Shown piece by piece: positions 16,542 through 26,186 of a DNA stretch of 64,000 nt (its first letter is position 1; every line of letters begins with the position of its first letter). Made by a program: the position numbers and the translations under genes. The notes beneath the pieces were generated by a model. It saw nothing but the letters and a program-made list of their open reading frames with translations. It made no database searches and had not been told where the DNA came from. Source of the stretch: Shewanella sp. 1CM18E (GTDB lineage: Bacteria; Pseudomonadota; Gammaproteobacteria; Enterobacterales; Shewanellaceae); contig NZ_JALNTW010000021.1 in the NCBI RefSeq assembly GCF_023161665.1, forward strand, positions 1 through 64,000, written 5' to 3'.

Positions 16542-17453
16542 ATGAACACAAAACACAATCATAAGCTCCACATAGGTAATCAAAAGAGCAGGTTAATGCG
16601 AGTGCTGAATGTTGGCTTATTGACATTATCAATGGGGGCCGTTCTGCCAGCGATTGCTAATTCGGATGTGAGTCTGCTTTCTCAGCCGCAAAGCATCTCA
16701 ATTGCGCAAACAGTTACCAGCGGTGAGCAAAGTGCTCAACCGGCTCAATATGGCAATACTTTATCTGAGCTACAAATCAGTAAGCTTGAGCAGCAAAGGC
16801 TTTTGCAAGCTAAGGGGCTTGACGGCGATGAGGCGCGGCCTGCAAAACTCACTCGTGAGCAAGTTATGCAAAACCATATTGATAAGGCGTTAAAGACTCA
16901 ACAAATTGCTGAGAAAAGTAATGCCAATCTGCAGTTTGCAAATGGAGTCTACCGAGATTTTTATATTTACGATGCTTATAGCCGTTTATTTGTCGATAAC
17001 GATTACGACGGTTTTTATCAAACCTTTAGTGTGACGTTCGATGCCGATGTTGAAGGCTACTACGCTAATGAGCGAGCAGAGGTATTTGCTGAGCTTTATT
17101 TGAGTCGTAATGGTGGGCCTTGGGAGCATTATTACACTACCGATGTATTCACGATTTTTGGCAATGCAACCGATGACGACTTTGAGGTATTAACCACCTT
17201 AGATTTGGGTTACCGCACAGATCATTATGATGTGCTGATTGATTTATACGAAGTGGGTTATGGTGACATAGTGGCGACGGTCAGCTCGAATGATTTCGAT
17301 AGCCTGTATGCGCTGCCATTAGAAAGCAGTGATAGAGATGATATCTATATTGATGATGACTACCACGCTGGCAGCTTATCGCTCCCTTTGATGGTGATGT
17401 TATTGTTGTTGCTCGGGGGAAAGTTGAGCCGCGCTAGAAAAATTAGTCGTTGA
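16542..17453 (+). CDS. Exported choice-of-anchor H-like protein with a C-terminal GlyGly-CTERM-like sorting tail
   Basis: The protein of about 303 residues has an N-terminal signal (VGLLTLSMGAVLPAIA-NS), a Gln/Ser-rich stretch and then a beta-rich domain (about 130-265) with repeated YDVLIDLYEVG-like strands and acidic DNDYDGF motifs. It ends with Gly-Ser, the hydrophobic run LSLPLMVMLLLLL, Gly-Gly and a basic tail, the layout of rhombosortase-processed GlyGly-CTERM signals. ATG 16542 is preferred to GTG 16536, because the GTG overlaps the GAGGTGA ribosome site. The choice-of-anchor H assignment is by recollection. A cell-surface or type II-secreted protein is inferred. Confidence 0.7.
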   Translation: MNTKHNHKLHIGNQKSRLMRVLNVGLLTLSMGAVLPAIANSDVSLLSQPQSISIAQTVTSGEQSAQPAQYGNTLSELQISKLEQQRLLQAKGLDGDEARPAKLTREQVMQNHIDKALKTQQIAEKSNANLQFANGVYRDFYIYDAYSRLFVDNDYDGFYQTFSVTFDADVEGYYANERAEVFAELYLSRNGGPWEHYYTTDVFTIFGNATDDDFEVLTTLDLGYRTDHYDVLIDLYEVGYGDIVATVSSNDFDSLYALPLESSDRDDIYIDDDYHAGSLSLPLMVMLLLLLGGKLSRARKISR

Positions 17454-17532
17454 CCTTATTTGAGTGACGGGCAAAAATTATGCATCTGATTTGAGCATAA
17501 TACTAATTGGTATAATAACAAAGGTAGCAGAC

Positions 17533-18000
17533 ATGGAATTAGCTAACCCTATATCGCCAATCACTCAGGTTACAATTAAGCCAACGAATGCAGATACGGT
17601 CTTGTGGATATGGGAGCATTTAGTGCCTTTTTCTGTCCCTCCCACTAGCTTACAAGGCGAAATCATTAGAGTGCTAGAGTTGCTAGCTTGGGAAGCGCAG
17701 GCTAATAGTAATTTAAACTGGGATGACAGTTTTGATGAGATGCTGATTTTCTTAAGGAAAGCGTTTCTTTCGGCTGAGTTTCCGTTAGCACAACACTTTA
17801 GTATTGAAACTAGACTTTCTATAGAAGCTGACATTAATCGCTTAGCCAATTTTGTACTGCCAACAGAGCTAGACAGCCGTATTTTTAGTGAAGAACAACC
17901 CTATATTAAAGATGATCTTTATGACCGCTTGTCGGCTTACTTAGTTGATTACTGCCGCGCTTATCCGCAAATTATTCCCTACCACAATGTGAAGTCTTAA
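17533..18000 (+). CDS. Hypothetical protein, unrecognised family
   Basis: A soluble protein of about 155 residues starting MELANPISPITQV, acidic and rich in aromatic and Leu residues (TVLWIWEHLVPF, VLELLAWEAQ, NWDDSFDEMLIFLRKAFLSAEFPLAQ). It has no signal peptide, membrane helix or known motif. An AAGG about 9 nt upstream supports ATG 17533 rather than starts further upstream, which would add a hydrophobic stretch. It follows the GlyGly-CTERM-like gene by 80 bp and precedes the siderophore receptor promoter. No function is proposed. Confidence 0.6.
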   Translation: MELANPISPITQVTIKPTNADTVLWIWEHLVPFSVPPTSLQGEIIRVLELLAWEAQANSNLNWDDSFDEMLIFLRKAFLSAEFPLAQHFSIETRLSIEADINRLANFVLPTELDSRIFSEEQPYIKDDLYDRLSAYLVDYCRAYPQIIPYHNVKS

Positions 18001-18024
18001 GTATGAGGGCTTGTCATTGTTGAG

Positions 18025-18040
18025 TGTGATCTAGGTCACG
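18025..18040. promoter_or_regulatory. Candidate CRP binding site
   Basis: TGTGATCTAGGTCACG matches the CRP consensus TGTGA-N6-TCACA at nine of ten defined positions. It lies about 175 bp upstream of the siderophore receptor start and could allow carbon or anaerobic control in addition to iron. Confidence 0.55.
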
Positions 18041-18162
18041 TATCTTATTGCTTTGTAAAGACTAGTTGTAAATTTACATTGTAAACAATTTAAATAAAAT
18101 TAAACAAAAACAATCACAAGCAAAATGTAAATGTATCAGTATTGAAACAGATGTTGCTTTGC

Positions 18163-18181
18163 TAATGAGAATCGTTATCAT
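18163..18181. promoter_or_regulatory. Fur box upstream of the TonB siderophore receptor
   Basis: TAATGAGAATCGTTATCAT matches the Fur 19-mer pattern (ATGAGAA/TTATCAT arms) and lies about 33 bp before the receptor start codon, so iron repression of the receptor is expected. Confidence 0.8.
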
Positions 18182-18213
18182 CCTGCCGCATAATACTAAA
18201 GTGGGGTTAATTG

Positions 18214-20646
18214 ATGAAACATTTTCGCTATTCAATGTTAGCAATTGCATGCGCATCAACATTTTTACCAGCGATGGCTTACGCAGAAGAAGCAGTGCAG
18301 GGACTTGATAATGTAGAGCGTATTACGGTTTATGGCCGCCAGAATCAGGTGGTGATGAATTCAGGTTTGGCGACCAAATCTGATATGTCGCTAATGGAGA
18401 CACCAGCTGCAGTAGTGGTGGTGGATCAAGAGCTTATTCAAGCGCAGGCAGTCACTAACCTGCAAGATCTCGTGCGTAATATCAGTGGTGTAACTCAAGC
18501 GGGTAACAACTATGGTATCGGCGATAACTTAGTGATCCGTGGTTTAGGCGCTAACTACACTTACGATGGCATGTATGGTGGTGCGGGCTTAGGTAATACC
18601 TTTAATCCGACGCGCTCATTAACCAACGTTGAGTCGGTTGAAGTGCTAAAAGGTCCAGCAACAGGGCTTTATGGTATGGGCAGTGCTGGTGGTGTGATTA
18701 ACTTAATTGAAAAGAAACCCCAGTTTGAAGCTAACCACAGTTTTACTGCCGAAGTCGGCCAGTGGGATACTTACTCTCTTGAAGTTGATAGCACGGCGGC
18801 CATTACTGATGATTTGGCTTATCGCGTTGTGGCTAAATCGGCACGTAGCGATGGTTACCGTGATATTGGTACTGACCGCGATGAAATCTATACCTCACTT
18901 AAATATGTGGTCAATGACAGCCAAGATCTTACTTTTGCTGCTACTTATATCAAAGATGCCATTGCTGTTGACTCAATTGGTCATCCTATCCGTATTTTCA
19001 ATGCTGAATCTGTTGGCGGTAAAACTGCCGGCGAAGTGACGTGGGAAGATTTAATTAATGATCCGAATAACAAGGGCATTCAGCTAACAGAGGCACAGCG
19101 CAAACAGCTTGCAGACTCGTTGGCATCAAGCGATGGGTTAACCCCTTATGCATTTGGTCACGCAGGGATTATCTCGCCAATGGCGAAAGATAACGAAGGC
19201 GAAGAACTCCGCTTTAAGCTGACCCATAATATCTATTTTAGCGATAACCTATTTTTGAATCAGCAGCTGCAATACCGTGATTACACGTCAGGTTTTGCCC
19301 GTCAAACCGGTGCCTACAACTATGTTTATTGGGATCGAGGTGGCGTAATTAATGCCGATCCACGTGCGCCGCTAGTAGAAGACGATGTGCTTTATCCATT
19401 TGCGGCGCGTCGTCAAGAGTATCGAAAAGTAGATGCTGATGAGTCATCTTGGCAGTACTTTGCCGATCTTCGCTATGACTTCCAAATCGGTGATATCGAC
19501 AATGAATTATTGATTAATGCCAACTATGAAGATAGAACCATTGCATTTAAACAATACTCAATTTATGACGCAGATAAAGTAATAAAAGATGACGATGGTA
19601 ATACTATTTACCAAGGCAGCCTGCCGTATATTTACGACATTCGTAATCCAAACTGGGGTGAGGGCAGCTTTGAGGATTACGACCCACTACTGACCAGTAA
19701 CTATGATAAAACCGTGAGTGCATGGGGCGTTGGCGTGCAGCATGTAGGTTATTTAGGTTATGGTTTTACATCGCGCATTGGTGTGGCGTTTAACCAAATC
19801 AAACAAACTTACGAGCATTTAGGTGTTGATCCGCGTTATAGCTCAAGCCGAGCAGCGCCAACACCAGAGGCGGATACCACAGATGATGGCATTACTTACA
19901 ACTTAGGTTTGACTTACATGCCAACTGACGATCTATCGTTCTTTGTTAACCACTCTAAAGGCCGCACAGCTTATAGCATTCTAGGTAGCATTGCAGGTAA
20001 TGATACTGATAGAGATGACAGCGAGTCTGTCAGTGATGACTTAGGTATGCGCTTTAAAGCTTTCGATGACCAAATGTTGGCATCATTAGTGTTGTTTAAG
20101 AGTTCACGTACTAACTTGCAATACACTAACCCAGATTACGATGAAGGCGTTTCAGGGCCAAGCGTGCCTAAGTACTACTACAACGGTAGTGAAGAAACTA
20201 CAGGTGTTGAGTTTGACATGAACGCACACCTTAATGAGCAGTGGATGGTTAACGTTAATGCGGTTTACCAAGATGCTCGTGATAAGAAAGATCCGACTCG
20301 CTCAAGTTACGATACCCGCCAAAAAGGTGTGCCTTATGTAACAGCAAGTGCATGGGTGACTTATGGCGCAGATTGGTTCTCGCTTGCAAGCCCTATCAAT
20401 ATTAGCCTTGGTGCTAATTATGTTGATGAGCGCAGCACTAACTCAACCTCATTTGGTATTCCTGATGGTTATGTACCAAGCTACACAGTGCTAGATACGG
20501 CTATTAGCTATGATGTTGATGACTGGAAATTACAGTTAAACGTTAATAACTTATTTAACGAAGAGTATTACAGCAAAGCTATGTTCTTAGGTGGTATGCC
20601 AGGTGAAGAGCGTAATGCTAAGCTGACCTTAACTTATCGTTTATAG
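18214..20646 (+). CDS. TonB-dependent siderophore receptor
   Basis: The outer-membrane receptor of about 810 residues has a signal peptide (MKHFRYSMLAIACASTFLPA, then MAYA), a TonB-box-like segment (ERITVYGR), a plug domain (about 55-165, with LQDLVRNISGVTQAG, DNLVIRGLGANYTYDG and GLYGMGSAGGVINLIEKKP) and a 22-strand barrel ending NLFNEEYYSKAMF...LTLTYRL. The FhuA/FpvA-like plug motifs place it among ferric-siderophore receptors. ATG 18214 is used. A Fur box sits immediately upstream. The cognate siderophore cannot be named, and no synthesis genes are nearby. Confidence 0.92.
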   Translation: MKHFRYSMLAIACASTFLPAMAYAEEAVQGLDNVERITVYGRQNQVVMNSGLATKSDMSLMETPAAVVVVDQELIQAQAVTNLQDLVRNISGVTQAGNNYGIGDNLVIRGLGANYTYDGMYGGAGLGNTFNPTRSLTNVESVEVLKGPATGLYGMGSAGGVINLIEKKPQFEANHSFTAEVGQWDTYSLEVDSTAAITDDLAYRVVAKSARSDGYRDIGTDRDEIYTSLKYVVNDSQDLTFAATYIKDAIAVDSIGHPIRIFNAESVGGKTAGEVTWEDLINDPNNKGIQLTEAQRKQLADSLASSDGLTPYAFGHAGIISPMAKDNEGEELRFKLTHNIYFSDNLFLNQQLQYRDYTSGFARQTGAYNYVYWDRGGVINADPRAPLVEDDVLYPFAARRQEYRKVDADESSWQYFADLRYDFQIGDIDNELLINANYEDRTIAFKQYSIYDADKVIKDDDGNTIYQGSLPYIYDIRNPNWGEGSFEDYDPLLTSNYDKTVSAWGVGVQHVGYLGYGFTSRIGVAFNQIKQTYEHLGVDPRYSSSRAAPTPEADTTDDGITYNLGLTYMPTDDLSFFVNHSKGRTAYSILGSIAGNDTDRDDSESVSDDLGMRFKAFDDQMLASLVLFKSSRTNLQYTNPDYDEGVSGPSVPKYYYNGSEETTGVEFDMNAHLNEQWMVNVNAVYQDARDKKDPTRSSYDTRQKGVPYVTASAWVTYGADWFSLASPINISLGANYVDERSTNSTSFGIPDGYVPSYTVLDTAISYDVDDWKLQLNVNNLFNEEYYSKAMFLGGMPGEERNAKLTLTYRL

Positions 20647-20693
20647 ATGGTTGTTGGTTGTTAGCAAGGATGGTGACAGCGATATAAGTAAAT

Positions 20694-20722
20694 AAAAAAT
20701 GCAGCCATTGGCTGCATTTTTA
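20694..20722. terminator. Bidirectional rho-independent terminator
   Basis: AAAAATGCAGCC pairs with GGCTGCATTTTT around ATT, between the convergent siderophore-receptor and heme-receptor genes. A- and T-runs allow use in both directions. Confidence 0.88.
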
Positions 20723-20746
20723 TGTTTTAACTAAAACTTACTGAGC

Positions 20747-23035
20747 TTAGAACTGGTAGTTCACGCTTACATTGAAGTAGCGACCCGGTTGAGTGAAGTC
20801 TTCTTTGTCTAGGTTCATGCTGGCACCAAGTAAGAACACAGACTGACCTGCAACGTCGGCATAGTCGATATACTCTTTATCGAACAGGTTATAAACACCC
20901 GCTCTTAGCTTCCAGTTATCGTCAATGCGTAGGCCAAAGGTTAAGTCCATAACTGCGTAACCGTTGGTGCCGTATACTTCATTGAACTGTTCTTTTGGAA
21001 TACAAATGCCCATGGCACAGATATCTTCTTGAGCAAGTTCGATATCGTTAGTGCGGCTCATATGGTCGGCCCAGCGCACAACAGCGCCAAAGTCAGCTTC
21101 CATATCGGCAATATCGGTATACCAATTAGCACCAGCGTTACCTTTTAATGGGCTCACACTGTTGAGGTAATCGCCGTTTTCATCTTCACCATAGGTGTAA
21201 GAGATATTACCCCAAAGCTCAATGCTATCAGTTAACCAATGGTTAATTTGCGCTTCAGCACCGTACAAAATCACTTCATCGCGGTTGTAGTACTGGTACT
21301 TGAACTCCATTGGCACCATTACTGGAGGCCAGCCTGGAGAAATGCTTGGTGGCTTAAAGCTCACATACTGCCAGTCGATAAAATCTTTTGCCTGAGTGTA
21401 GAAAGCGGTTAGCTCGTAGTTAGTGTCGCTGTGGTTACCGCGAACGCCAATTTCCCAAGTATGTGATTGTTCTGATTCTAAGTCATAGTTTGCTTGAATA
21501 AGTACATCTGTCATTGAGCCTGCGTCAACTTCTAGCTCACCCCATTTTTGGTCTGGTGTCGGCATTTTATAGCCGTAAGCGTACTGACCATACACACTCA
21601 CTGAGTCTGATAGTTGATAAACTAAGCCCAATTTTGGTGACCAGAAACTGTCACTCATAGATTGGAAATCGGCGGGGTCTTTACCTGCATCAATCGCTTG
21701 CTGCTGATCAGGGGTGTTATCGAAATAGTCATAACGTAGACCGGCGATCAAGTTTAAATCACCATCAAGCAAGGTCACATCGTCTTGCACAAAAATACCT
21801 AGACGCTGACTGTCAGTGGCGGCAAAGGTAAATGGTGTTGTGGTGTCGCCTGTTATTGGATCATTGACTTCACGGTGGCGAGACATTGTTGAGAATTCAT
21901 AGTCCAAACCATAGGTGATTTGATGACCATAGCTGTCACCACCAATATATTTACTAAAGGTACTGTTGATACCAATGCGCTCATCTTCAAAGTTGTAATC
22001 GCGAACTTCGTTTAGACCGTATAGATCTTCTGGCTTAGCTTTGATGGTGCCAAAGTAATCTCTGTGCTCTAACTGCTCTGTTTTACCAAAGTAAGCGGTT
22101 ACTGTGAGTGAGTCGTGCATTTGCGTTGGCTTGCTTGAAACCAGTTGTAACGCACCATTGATAACTTGGGTATCACGGTCAGTATCGATGTTTTCGTCTA
22201 GCGCGCCAGTCTTATCATCAAACTCGTATTCCCAGCGCTTAAGCGTTTGCTCTAGGTAATCTAGCGTTAGCTGCACTGAGGTGTAGTCATTGAAGTGATA
22301 TTTGCTTTTAAACAATACGCTGTCTTGTACTAGATCACTGTCAGGCTGAGTGTCGTAGTAGTTAGGAAGCTCTTCACCTGTGCGGTGTTGGTAGGTTAAT
22401 AGGTTTTCAAAACCATTATAGGCTGCCGCACTGGTAAAGCCGGCGCTGTATTCGTTGTTAATACCGCTATAGCCTGTGTTTAGCGATACGTAATAGTCAT
22501 CGCCCATTAGGTAATCGCTGGCATCTTTAGTGCGCATCACCACAACACCACCTAATGCATCTGAACCATACATGGTTGATGCAGCAGCTTTTACGACTTC
22601 AACTTGCTTTAAGCTTTGTACTTCAGTTAAACCACGGCCGGTGCCTTCAGCGCCAGGACCAAGCGGCGAAGCGTATTGGTTGTTAACGCGCACGCCGTCT
22701 TTAACCATCATTACACGGTTACCACCAATACCACGAATGGTTACAGAAGTCGGTTTACCTGCACCACCTTTCACGGCAATTGCAGATTCATTTCTGAATA
22801 AACTACCAAAGTCATTACTCATGCTTTTTTCAATGGCGTCTTCATCAATCACCATGATTGAGCCAGCAACTTGTTCAATTTCTTGTTCCATACGCGAACC
22901 TGAAATAACAATCACCTCTTGCACTTTGGCATTGGCTTGCTGATTTGACTGATCATCTACCTTGGCCTCTTGAGCCTGAGCGTTGAGCGCTGTACTTACG
23001 GCAATCGCCAGTACACTAACTTTGAGCTTGTTCAT
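20747..23035 (-). CDS. TonB-dependent heme/hemoglobin-family receptor
   Basis: The receptor of about 762 residues begins MNKLKVSVLAIAVSTALNAQ (signal peptide). A TonB-box region (EVIVISGSRMEQE) is followed by a plug with KPTSVTIRGIGGNRVMMVKD, TMYGSDALGGVVVM, and a long barrel with C-terminal aromatic NVSVNYQF. The plug pattern is that of the hemoglobin/transferrin/lactoferrin receptor group, so heme or heme-protein uptake is likely. The start at 23035 has AAGGTG 8 nt upstream; a longer reading to 23059 would overlap the Fur box. No heme-transport genes adjoin it, so it depends on TonB and transport genes elsewhere. Confidence 0.9.
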   Translation of the reverse strand: MNKLKVSVLAIAVSTALNAQAQEAKVDDQSNQQANAKVQEVIVISGSRMEQEIEQVAGSIMVIDEDAIEKSMSNDFGSLFRNESAIAVKGGAGKPTSVTIRGIGGNRVMMVKDGVRVNNQYASPLGPGAEGTGRGLTEVQSLKQVEVVKAAASTMYGSDALGGVVVMRTKDASDYLMGDDYYVSLNTGYSGINNEYSAGFTSAAAYNGFENLLTYQHRTGEELPNYYDTQPDSDLVQDSVLFKSKYHFNDYTSVQLTLDYLEQTLKRWEYEFDDKTGALDENIDTDRDTQVINGALQLVSSKPTQMHDSLTVTAYFGKTEQLEHRDYFGTIKAKPEDLYGLNEVRDYNFEDERIGINSTFSKYIGGDSYGHQITYGLDYEFSTMSRHREVNDPITGDTTTPFTFAATDSQRLGIFVQDDVTLLDGDLNLIAGLRYDYFDNTPDQQQAIDAGKDPADFQSMSDSFWSPKLGLVYQLSDSVSVYGQYAYGYKMPTPDQKWGELEVDAGSMTDVLIQANYDLESEQSHTWEIGVRGNHSDTNYELTAFYTQAKDFIDWQYVSFKPPSISPGWPPVMVPMEFKYQYYNRDEVILYGAEAQINHWLTDSIELWGNISYTYGEDENGDYLNSVSPLKGNAGANWYTDIADMEADFGAVVRWADHMSRTNDIELAQEDICAMGICIPKEQFNEVYGTNGYAVMDLTFGLRIDDNWKLRAGVYNLFDKEYIDYADVAGQSVFLLGASMNLDKEDFTQPGRYFNVSVNYQF

Positions 23036-23059
23036 TAAGCACCTTAACTTATTAACCAA

Positions 23060-23077
23060 ATGAGAATTATTCTCTTT
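23060..23077. promoter_or_regulatory. Fur box upstream of the heme receptor
   Basis: The 6-1-6 motif GAGAATTATTCTC with flanking AT-rich bases lies about 25 bp upstream of the receptor start codon on the minus strand, so repression by Fur-Fe(II) is expected. Confidence 0.8.
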
Positions 23078-23393
23078 TTAAACGCGCGCTATCTTATACC
23101 CTTATTGAGGTAGGATCTCGTACTGAAGGACGCAATTTCTAAGGTTTATTAGATTAAAAAAACAAATCTTGAAAGCAGATCACATTTTCAAATTTAGCTT
23201 CAACTGCTGATGTGTTTTATTTAAACAGGAGTTCACATTCACTCTACTTGTGTATCCCAATGTATCTCTGGTGGCACTGGCTATATTGGTTTATTTATGA
23301 TCTTGATGAGTAACAATCTGTTTACAACTTAATGTGTTGTGTTAGCTTAGAAAGCAAAATATTGTTAGCTATAGACTTTTAGAGGCATTTAAG
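23078..23393. other. Divergent intergenic region between heme receptor and M20 amidohydrolase genes
   Basis: About 315 bp of AT-rich sequence holding the divergent promoters. Apart from the adjoining Fur box I see no open frame, hairpin or repeat. Confidence 0.6.
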
Positions 23394-24716
23394 ATGAGAA
23401 CACCGATAATCTCCTCCCTAGCGCTGTTAATTAGCTGCTCGTTAAGCGCATCGTGTTTTGCAGCTGATTTTGCAGAATCAACAGCCGAAAAAATGCCACA
23501 ACTTGAAGCCCTATATACCCATTTACATCAGCACCCTGAACTGTCTTATCAAGAGCAAGCAACCAGTGCGCGTATGGCTAAAGAACTCAGGGAATTAGGC
23601 TTTAAGGTGACGGAAAAAGTTGGTGGTTATGGCGTAGTAGGTTTACTTAAGAATGGCGAGGGGCCAACAGTGATGATCCGTGCCGATATGGATGCGCTGC
23701 CTATAACAGAAGAAACCGATAAACCTTATGCCTCAAAGGTTAAAGTCTTAAATGCCAATAACCAAGAGGTGGGCGTAATGCATGGTTGTGGTCATGATAT
23801 TCATATGACCAGCCTTATCGGCACCGCGCAGCAGTTAGTTGCCAATAAAGAGAACTGGCAAGGCACATTAATGATGGTGGCCCAACCCGCAGAAGAAGTG
23901 GGCGGCGGCGCGAAAGCCATGTTAAAACAAGGCTTGTTTACTGACTTTGCCACACCAGATTATGTACTTGGCCTGCATGTGAGTGCTTCAATCCCTGCAG
24001 GTAAAGTTGGAATAACGCCGGGTTATGCGTTAGCTAATGTGGACTCAGTTGATATCACGGTTAAAGGTGAGGGCGGCCATGGTGCTTACCCACATTTAAC
24101 TAAAGATCCGGTCGTGTTAGCGTCGCGCATAGTGTTAGCGCTGCAAACGATTACCAGCCGCGAATTATCACCGCTAGAGCCAAGTGTGATTACCGTTGGC
24201 TCAATTCATGGCGGCTCAAAACACAACATTATTTCAAATGAAGTGAAGTTACAGTTAACGCTGCGCTCGTATAACCCACAAGTGCGGCTTGAGCAAATTG
24301 CTGCTTTAAAACGGCTGACTAAAGGCATTGCGATAAGTGCTGGGCTTGATGAACCTTTGTATCCAGAGGTGTATGTACACGAAGATGAACGCATTCCCTC
24401 AACCTATAACGACCCAGCATTAACCAATAAAGTGCAAGCGAGTATCCGCGCAGAGATTGGCGTTGATAATGTGGTAGAAGCGGATGCGGTTATGGCTGGA
24501 GAAGACTTTGGCTTATACGGTTTGACTGCAGAGAAACGACCTATCACTTTGTTTTGGTTAGGCGCTGTGCCACCGAGCGATTACCAACATAGTATTGAAA
24601 CTGGTGAGTCGCTGCCATCGTTGCATTCCAGTCAATTTGCGCCTGATTACCCTACAACAATTCAAACAGGTGTCAGAGCCATGAGTCAATCTGCTATGGA
24701 CCTCTTTAACCAATAA
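23394..24716 (+). CDS. Exported M20 family amidohydrolase (HipO/carboxypeptidase Ss1-like)
   Basis: The 440-residue protein has a signal peptide (MRTPIISSLALLISCSLSA, cleavage near CFA-AD). The M20D/amidohydrolase core shows LHQHPELSYQE, MIRADMDALPITEET, the metal motif MHGCGHDIHM, QPAEEVGGGAKAML (catalytic Glu pair), and MAGEDFGLYG plus a later His ligand. These enzymes hydrolyse N-acyl amino acids or small amides with two metal ions; here the reaction would take place in the periplasm or outside. It is preceded by a 335-bp promoter region and is monocistronic. Substrate is unassigned. Confidence 0.9.
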   Translation: MRTPIISSLALLISCSLSASCFAADFAESTAEKMPQLEALYTHLHQHPELSYQEQATSARMAKELRELGFKVTEKVGGYGVVGLLKNGEGPTVMIRADMDALPITEETDKPYASKVKVLNANNQEVGVMHGCGHDIHMTSLIGTAQQLVANKENWQGTLMMVAQPAEEVGGGAKAMLKQGLFTDFATPDYVLGLHVSASIPAGKVGITPGYALANVDSVDITVKGEGGHGAYPHLTKDPVVLASRIVLALQTITSRELSPLEPSVITVGSIHGGSKHNIISNEVKLQLTLRSYNPQVRLEQIAALKRLTKGIAISAGLDEPLYPEVYVHEDERIPSTYNDPALTNKVQASIRAEIGVDNVVEADAVMAGEDFGLYGLTAEKRPITLFWLGAVPPSDYQHSIETGESLPSLHSSQFAPDYPTTIQTGVRAMSQSAMDLFNQ

Positions 24717-24823
24717 CTGTTGAACCAATAACAGGCACATATGCGTTTGATGCTCTGTTAGTGAATGAGGGGGAAGCCAAAATCTAAATAACAGGGCATG
24801 GCGCTGAACTATTCAAATCAAGG

Positions 24824-25987
24824 TTAGCGTTTATCTTCAATTTTAGATAATAACGCAAAGGTCTGTTGATGAAGTTGAGTGAGCTTTTTTTGGCTAACAA
24901 TAACAACTGACTGGCTTACAGCATCGTAGGCTTGTCGGTAGTTATGTTCAATAAACTCAAGCTCTGCAAGCTTGTTTAATGCACTAACTTGATCCGCTGC
25001 TGATCCTGACCTTTTGAGGTAATCGATTGCAAACTCATATTGAGTACGAGCCTGAGCATAACGATTAAGGCGCTGATTAATATGCCCCGACCAATTGGCG
25101 ATATAGCCTAAATATAACCAGTCTTGACTCTTAGCGGCAGCACTCCTTGCTTGAGACAATAAACTTAACGCGAGCTCTAATTGGTCGCTCTCGAGTTTGG
25201 CTTGCGCCTCAATAAATTTGAGTCTGGCAAGCTGACGAAAATGACTTGGTTTTACCTGTTCAGCTGCTTGCTCAAGACGCTTTGAGGCTTGTTCTAGCTG
25301 CTGATCCTTCAGCTCTATTTGTGCCAATAACCGACTGGCGACAATGTTATTGGGCTCTATGTTTAATAGTGTTGTTAACTTTGCCTCGGCAACATCAACT
25401 TGATTATATTGAATGGCTTTAAGTGCTTGAACTAGCGTTTCTGTAAGCCAGTCTTGGTCGGTGGTTTGGGTAAATTGGTTAGTGGTTGATTGCTTTATTT
25501 GTTCAATTAGCTTGGTTTGGAGCTGTGCAACCGAATCAGCTTGCAACACTCCTTGGTCAATTTGGTTTTGACTAATGAGTCGATAATTGAGCTGTAAGTT
25601 TGGGGCGGTTGTAAGGGAGGCTTCAACCATTAAAGCTGCGCCGGAAACAACAAGTAAACGAGTTAGATCTATCGGTTGCTGATCGCCAATAAAGCTGGAC
25701 GTTTGAGTCAGTAAAGCGATGACATCTTCTGCAAGTAATACCGGAGAGTTAGCTGATGTCCCTAGCTGATTTATCACCTGCTCCATGCGCGTATAAGACT
25801 GCCAATCTAATTCATTGCTTGGCTCAGTTTGGACAATAGGCAAGATAATGATTGTGCCATCAGAAAGCGTTGGTTTTTTATTAAATGAAAGTGCTATGAC
25901 AACAGCGATAAGCAATAGGCTTGTGGTTAAGACCAGTAGAGAGGTTTTAGGCGATTTGCTTATTAAGTTTTTGATAGATGTAGACAT
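24824..25987 (-). CDS. Membrane-anchored TPR-containing protein
   Basis: A protein of about 387 residues starting MSTSIKNLISKS, with one hydrophobic anchor (about 17-38, SLLVLTTSLLLIAVVIALSF). A periplasmic alpha/beta region follows (IIILPIVQTEPSNELDWQ..., TRLLVVSGAALMVEASL), and then TPR-like helical pairs from about residue 190 to the end. This is the layout of the sensory part of CadC/ToxR-like regulators, but the N-terminal winged helix is absent, so I call it only a TPR protein. AAGGA before ATG 25987 decides the start over an upstream ATG at 26026. Confidence 0.7.
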   Translation of the reverse strand: MSTSIKNLISKSPKTSLLVLTTSLLLIAVVIALSFNKKPTLSDGTIIILPIVQTEPSNELDWQSYTRMEQVINQLGTSANSPVLLAEDVIALLTQTSSFIGDQQPIDLTRLLVVSGAALMVEASLTTAPNLQLNYRLISQNQIDQGVLQADSVAQLQTKLIEQIKQSTTNQFTQTTDQDWLTETLVQALKAIQYNQVDVAEAKLTTLLNIEPNNIVASRLLAQIELKDQQLEQASKRLEQAAEQVKPSHFRQLARLKFIEAQAKLESDQLELALSLLSQARSAAAKSQDWLYLGYIANWSGHINQRLNRYAQARTQYEFAIDYLKRSGSAADQVSALNKLAELEFIEHNYRQAYDAVSQSVVIVSQKKLTQLHQQTFALLSKIEDKR

Positions 25988-26137
25988 AAAATTCCTTTTT
26001 ATTTGAGTTAAGTATAAACAACTCAAATAAATAAGGTAGTGCTTAACTGTTACTTTAACTGTGAACTTAGGGGGAGTTAGGTGAGAGAGTCAGCTTAGGG
26101 AATTAGCTAAAGGAGTAAAGATAGGAAGAAAGTGGTT

Positions 26138-26166
26138 TTCGTTCTGGCATGTAATGCCAGAACGAA
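26138..26166. repeat. Perfect 13-bp inverted repeat downstream of the RNA helicase
   Basis: TTCGTTCTGGCAT and its exact complement flank a 3-nt loop (GTA) just past the helicase stop codon. Neither strand has a following U-run, so it is a strong hairpin that could protect the 3' end or act as a weak terminator. Confidence 0.6.
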
Positions 26167-26186
26167 TCGACAAGTGAAAGTATTGC

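Noticed and set aside
17503..17514. A second MITE copy near the gene at 17533
   Set aside because: Only a single end-like ACTAATTGGTAT is present, with no matching inverted end nearby.
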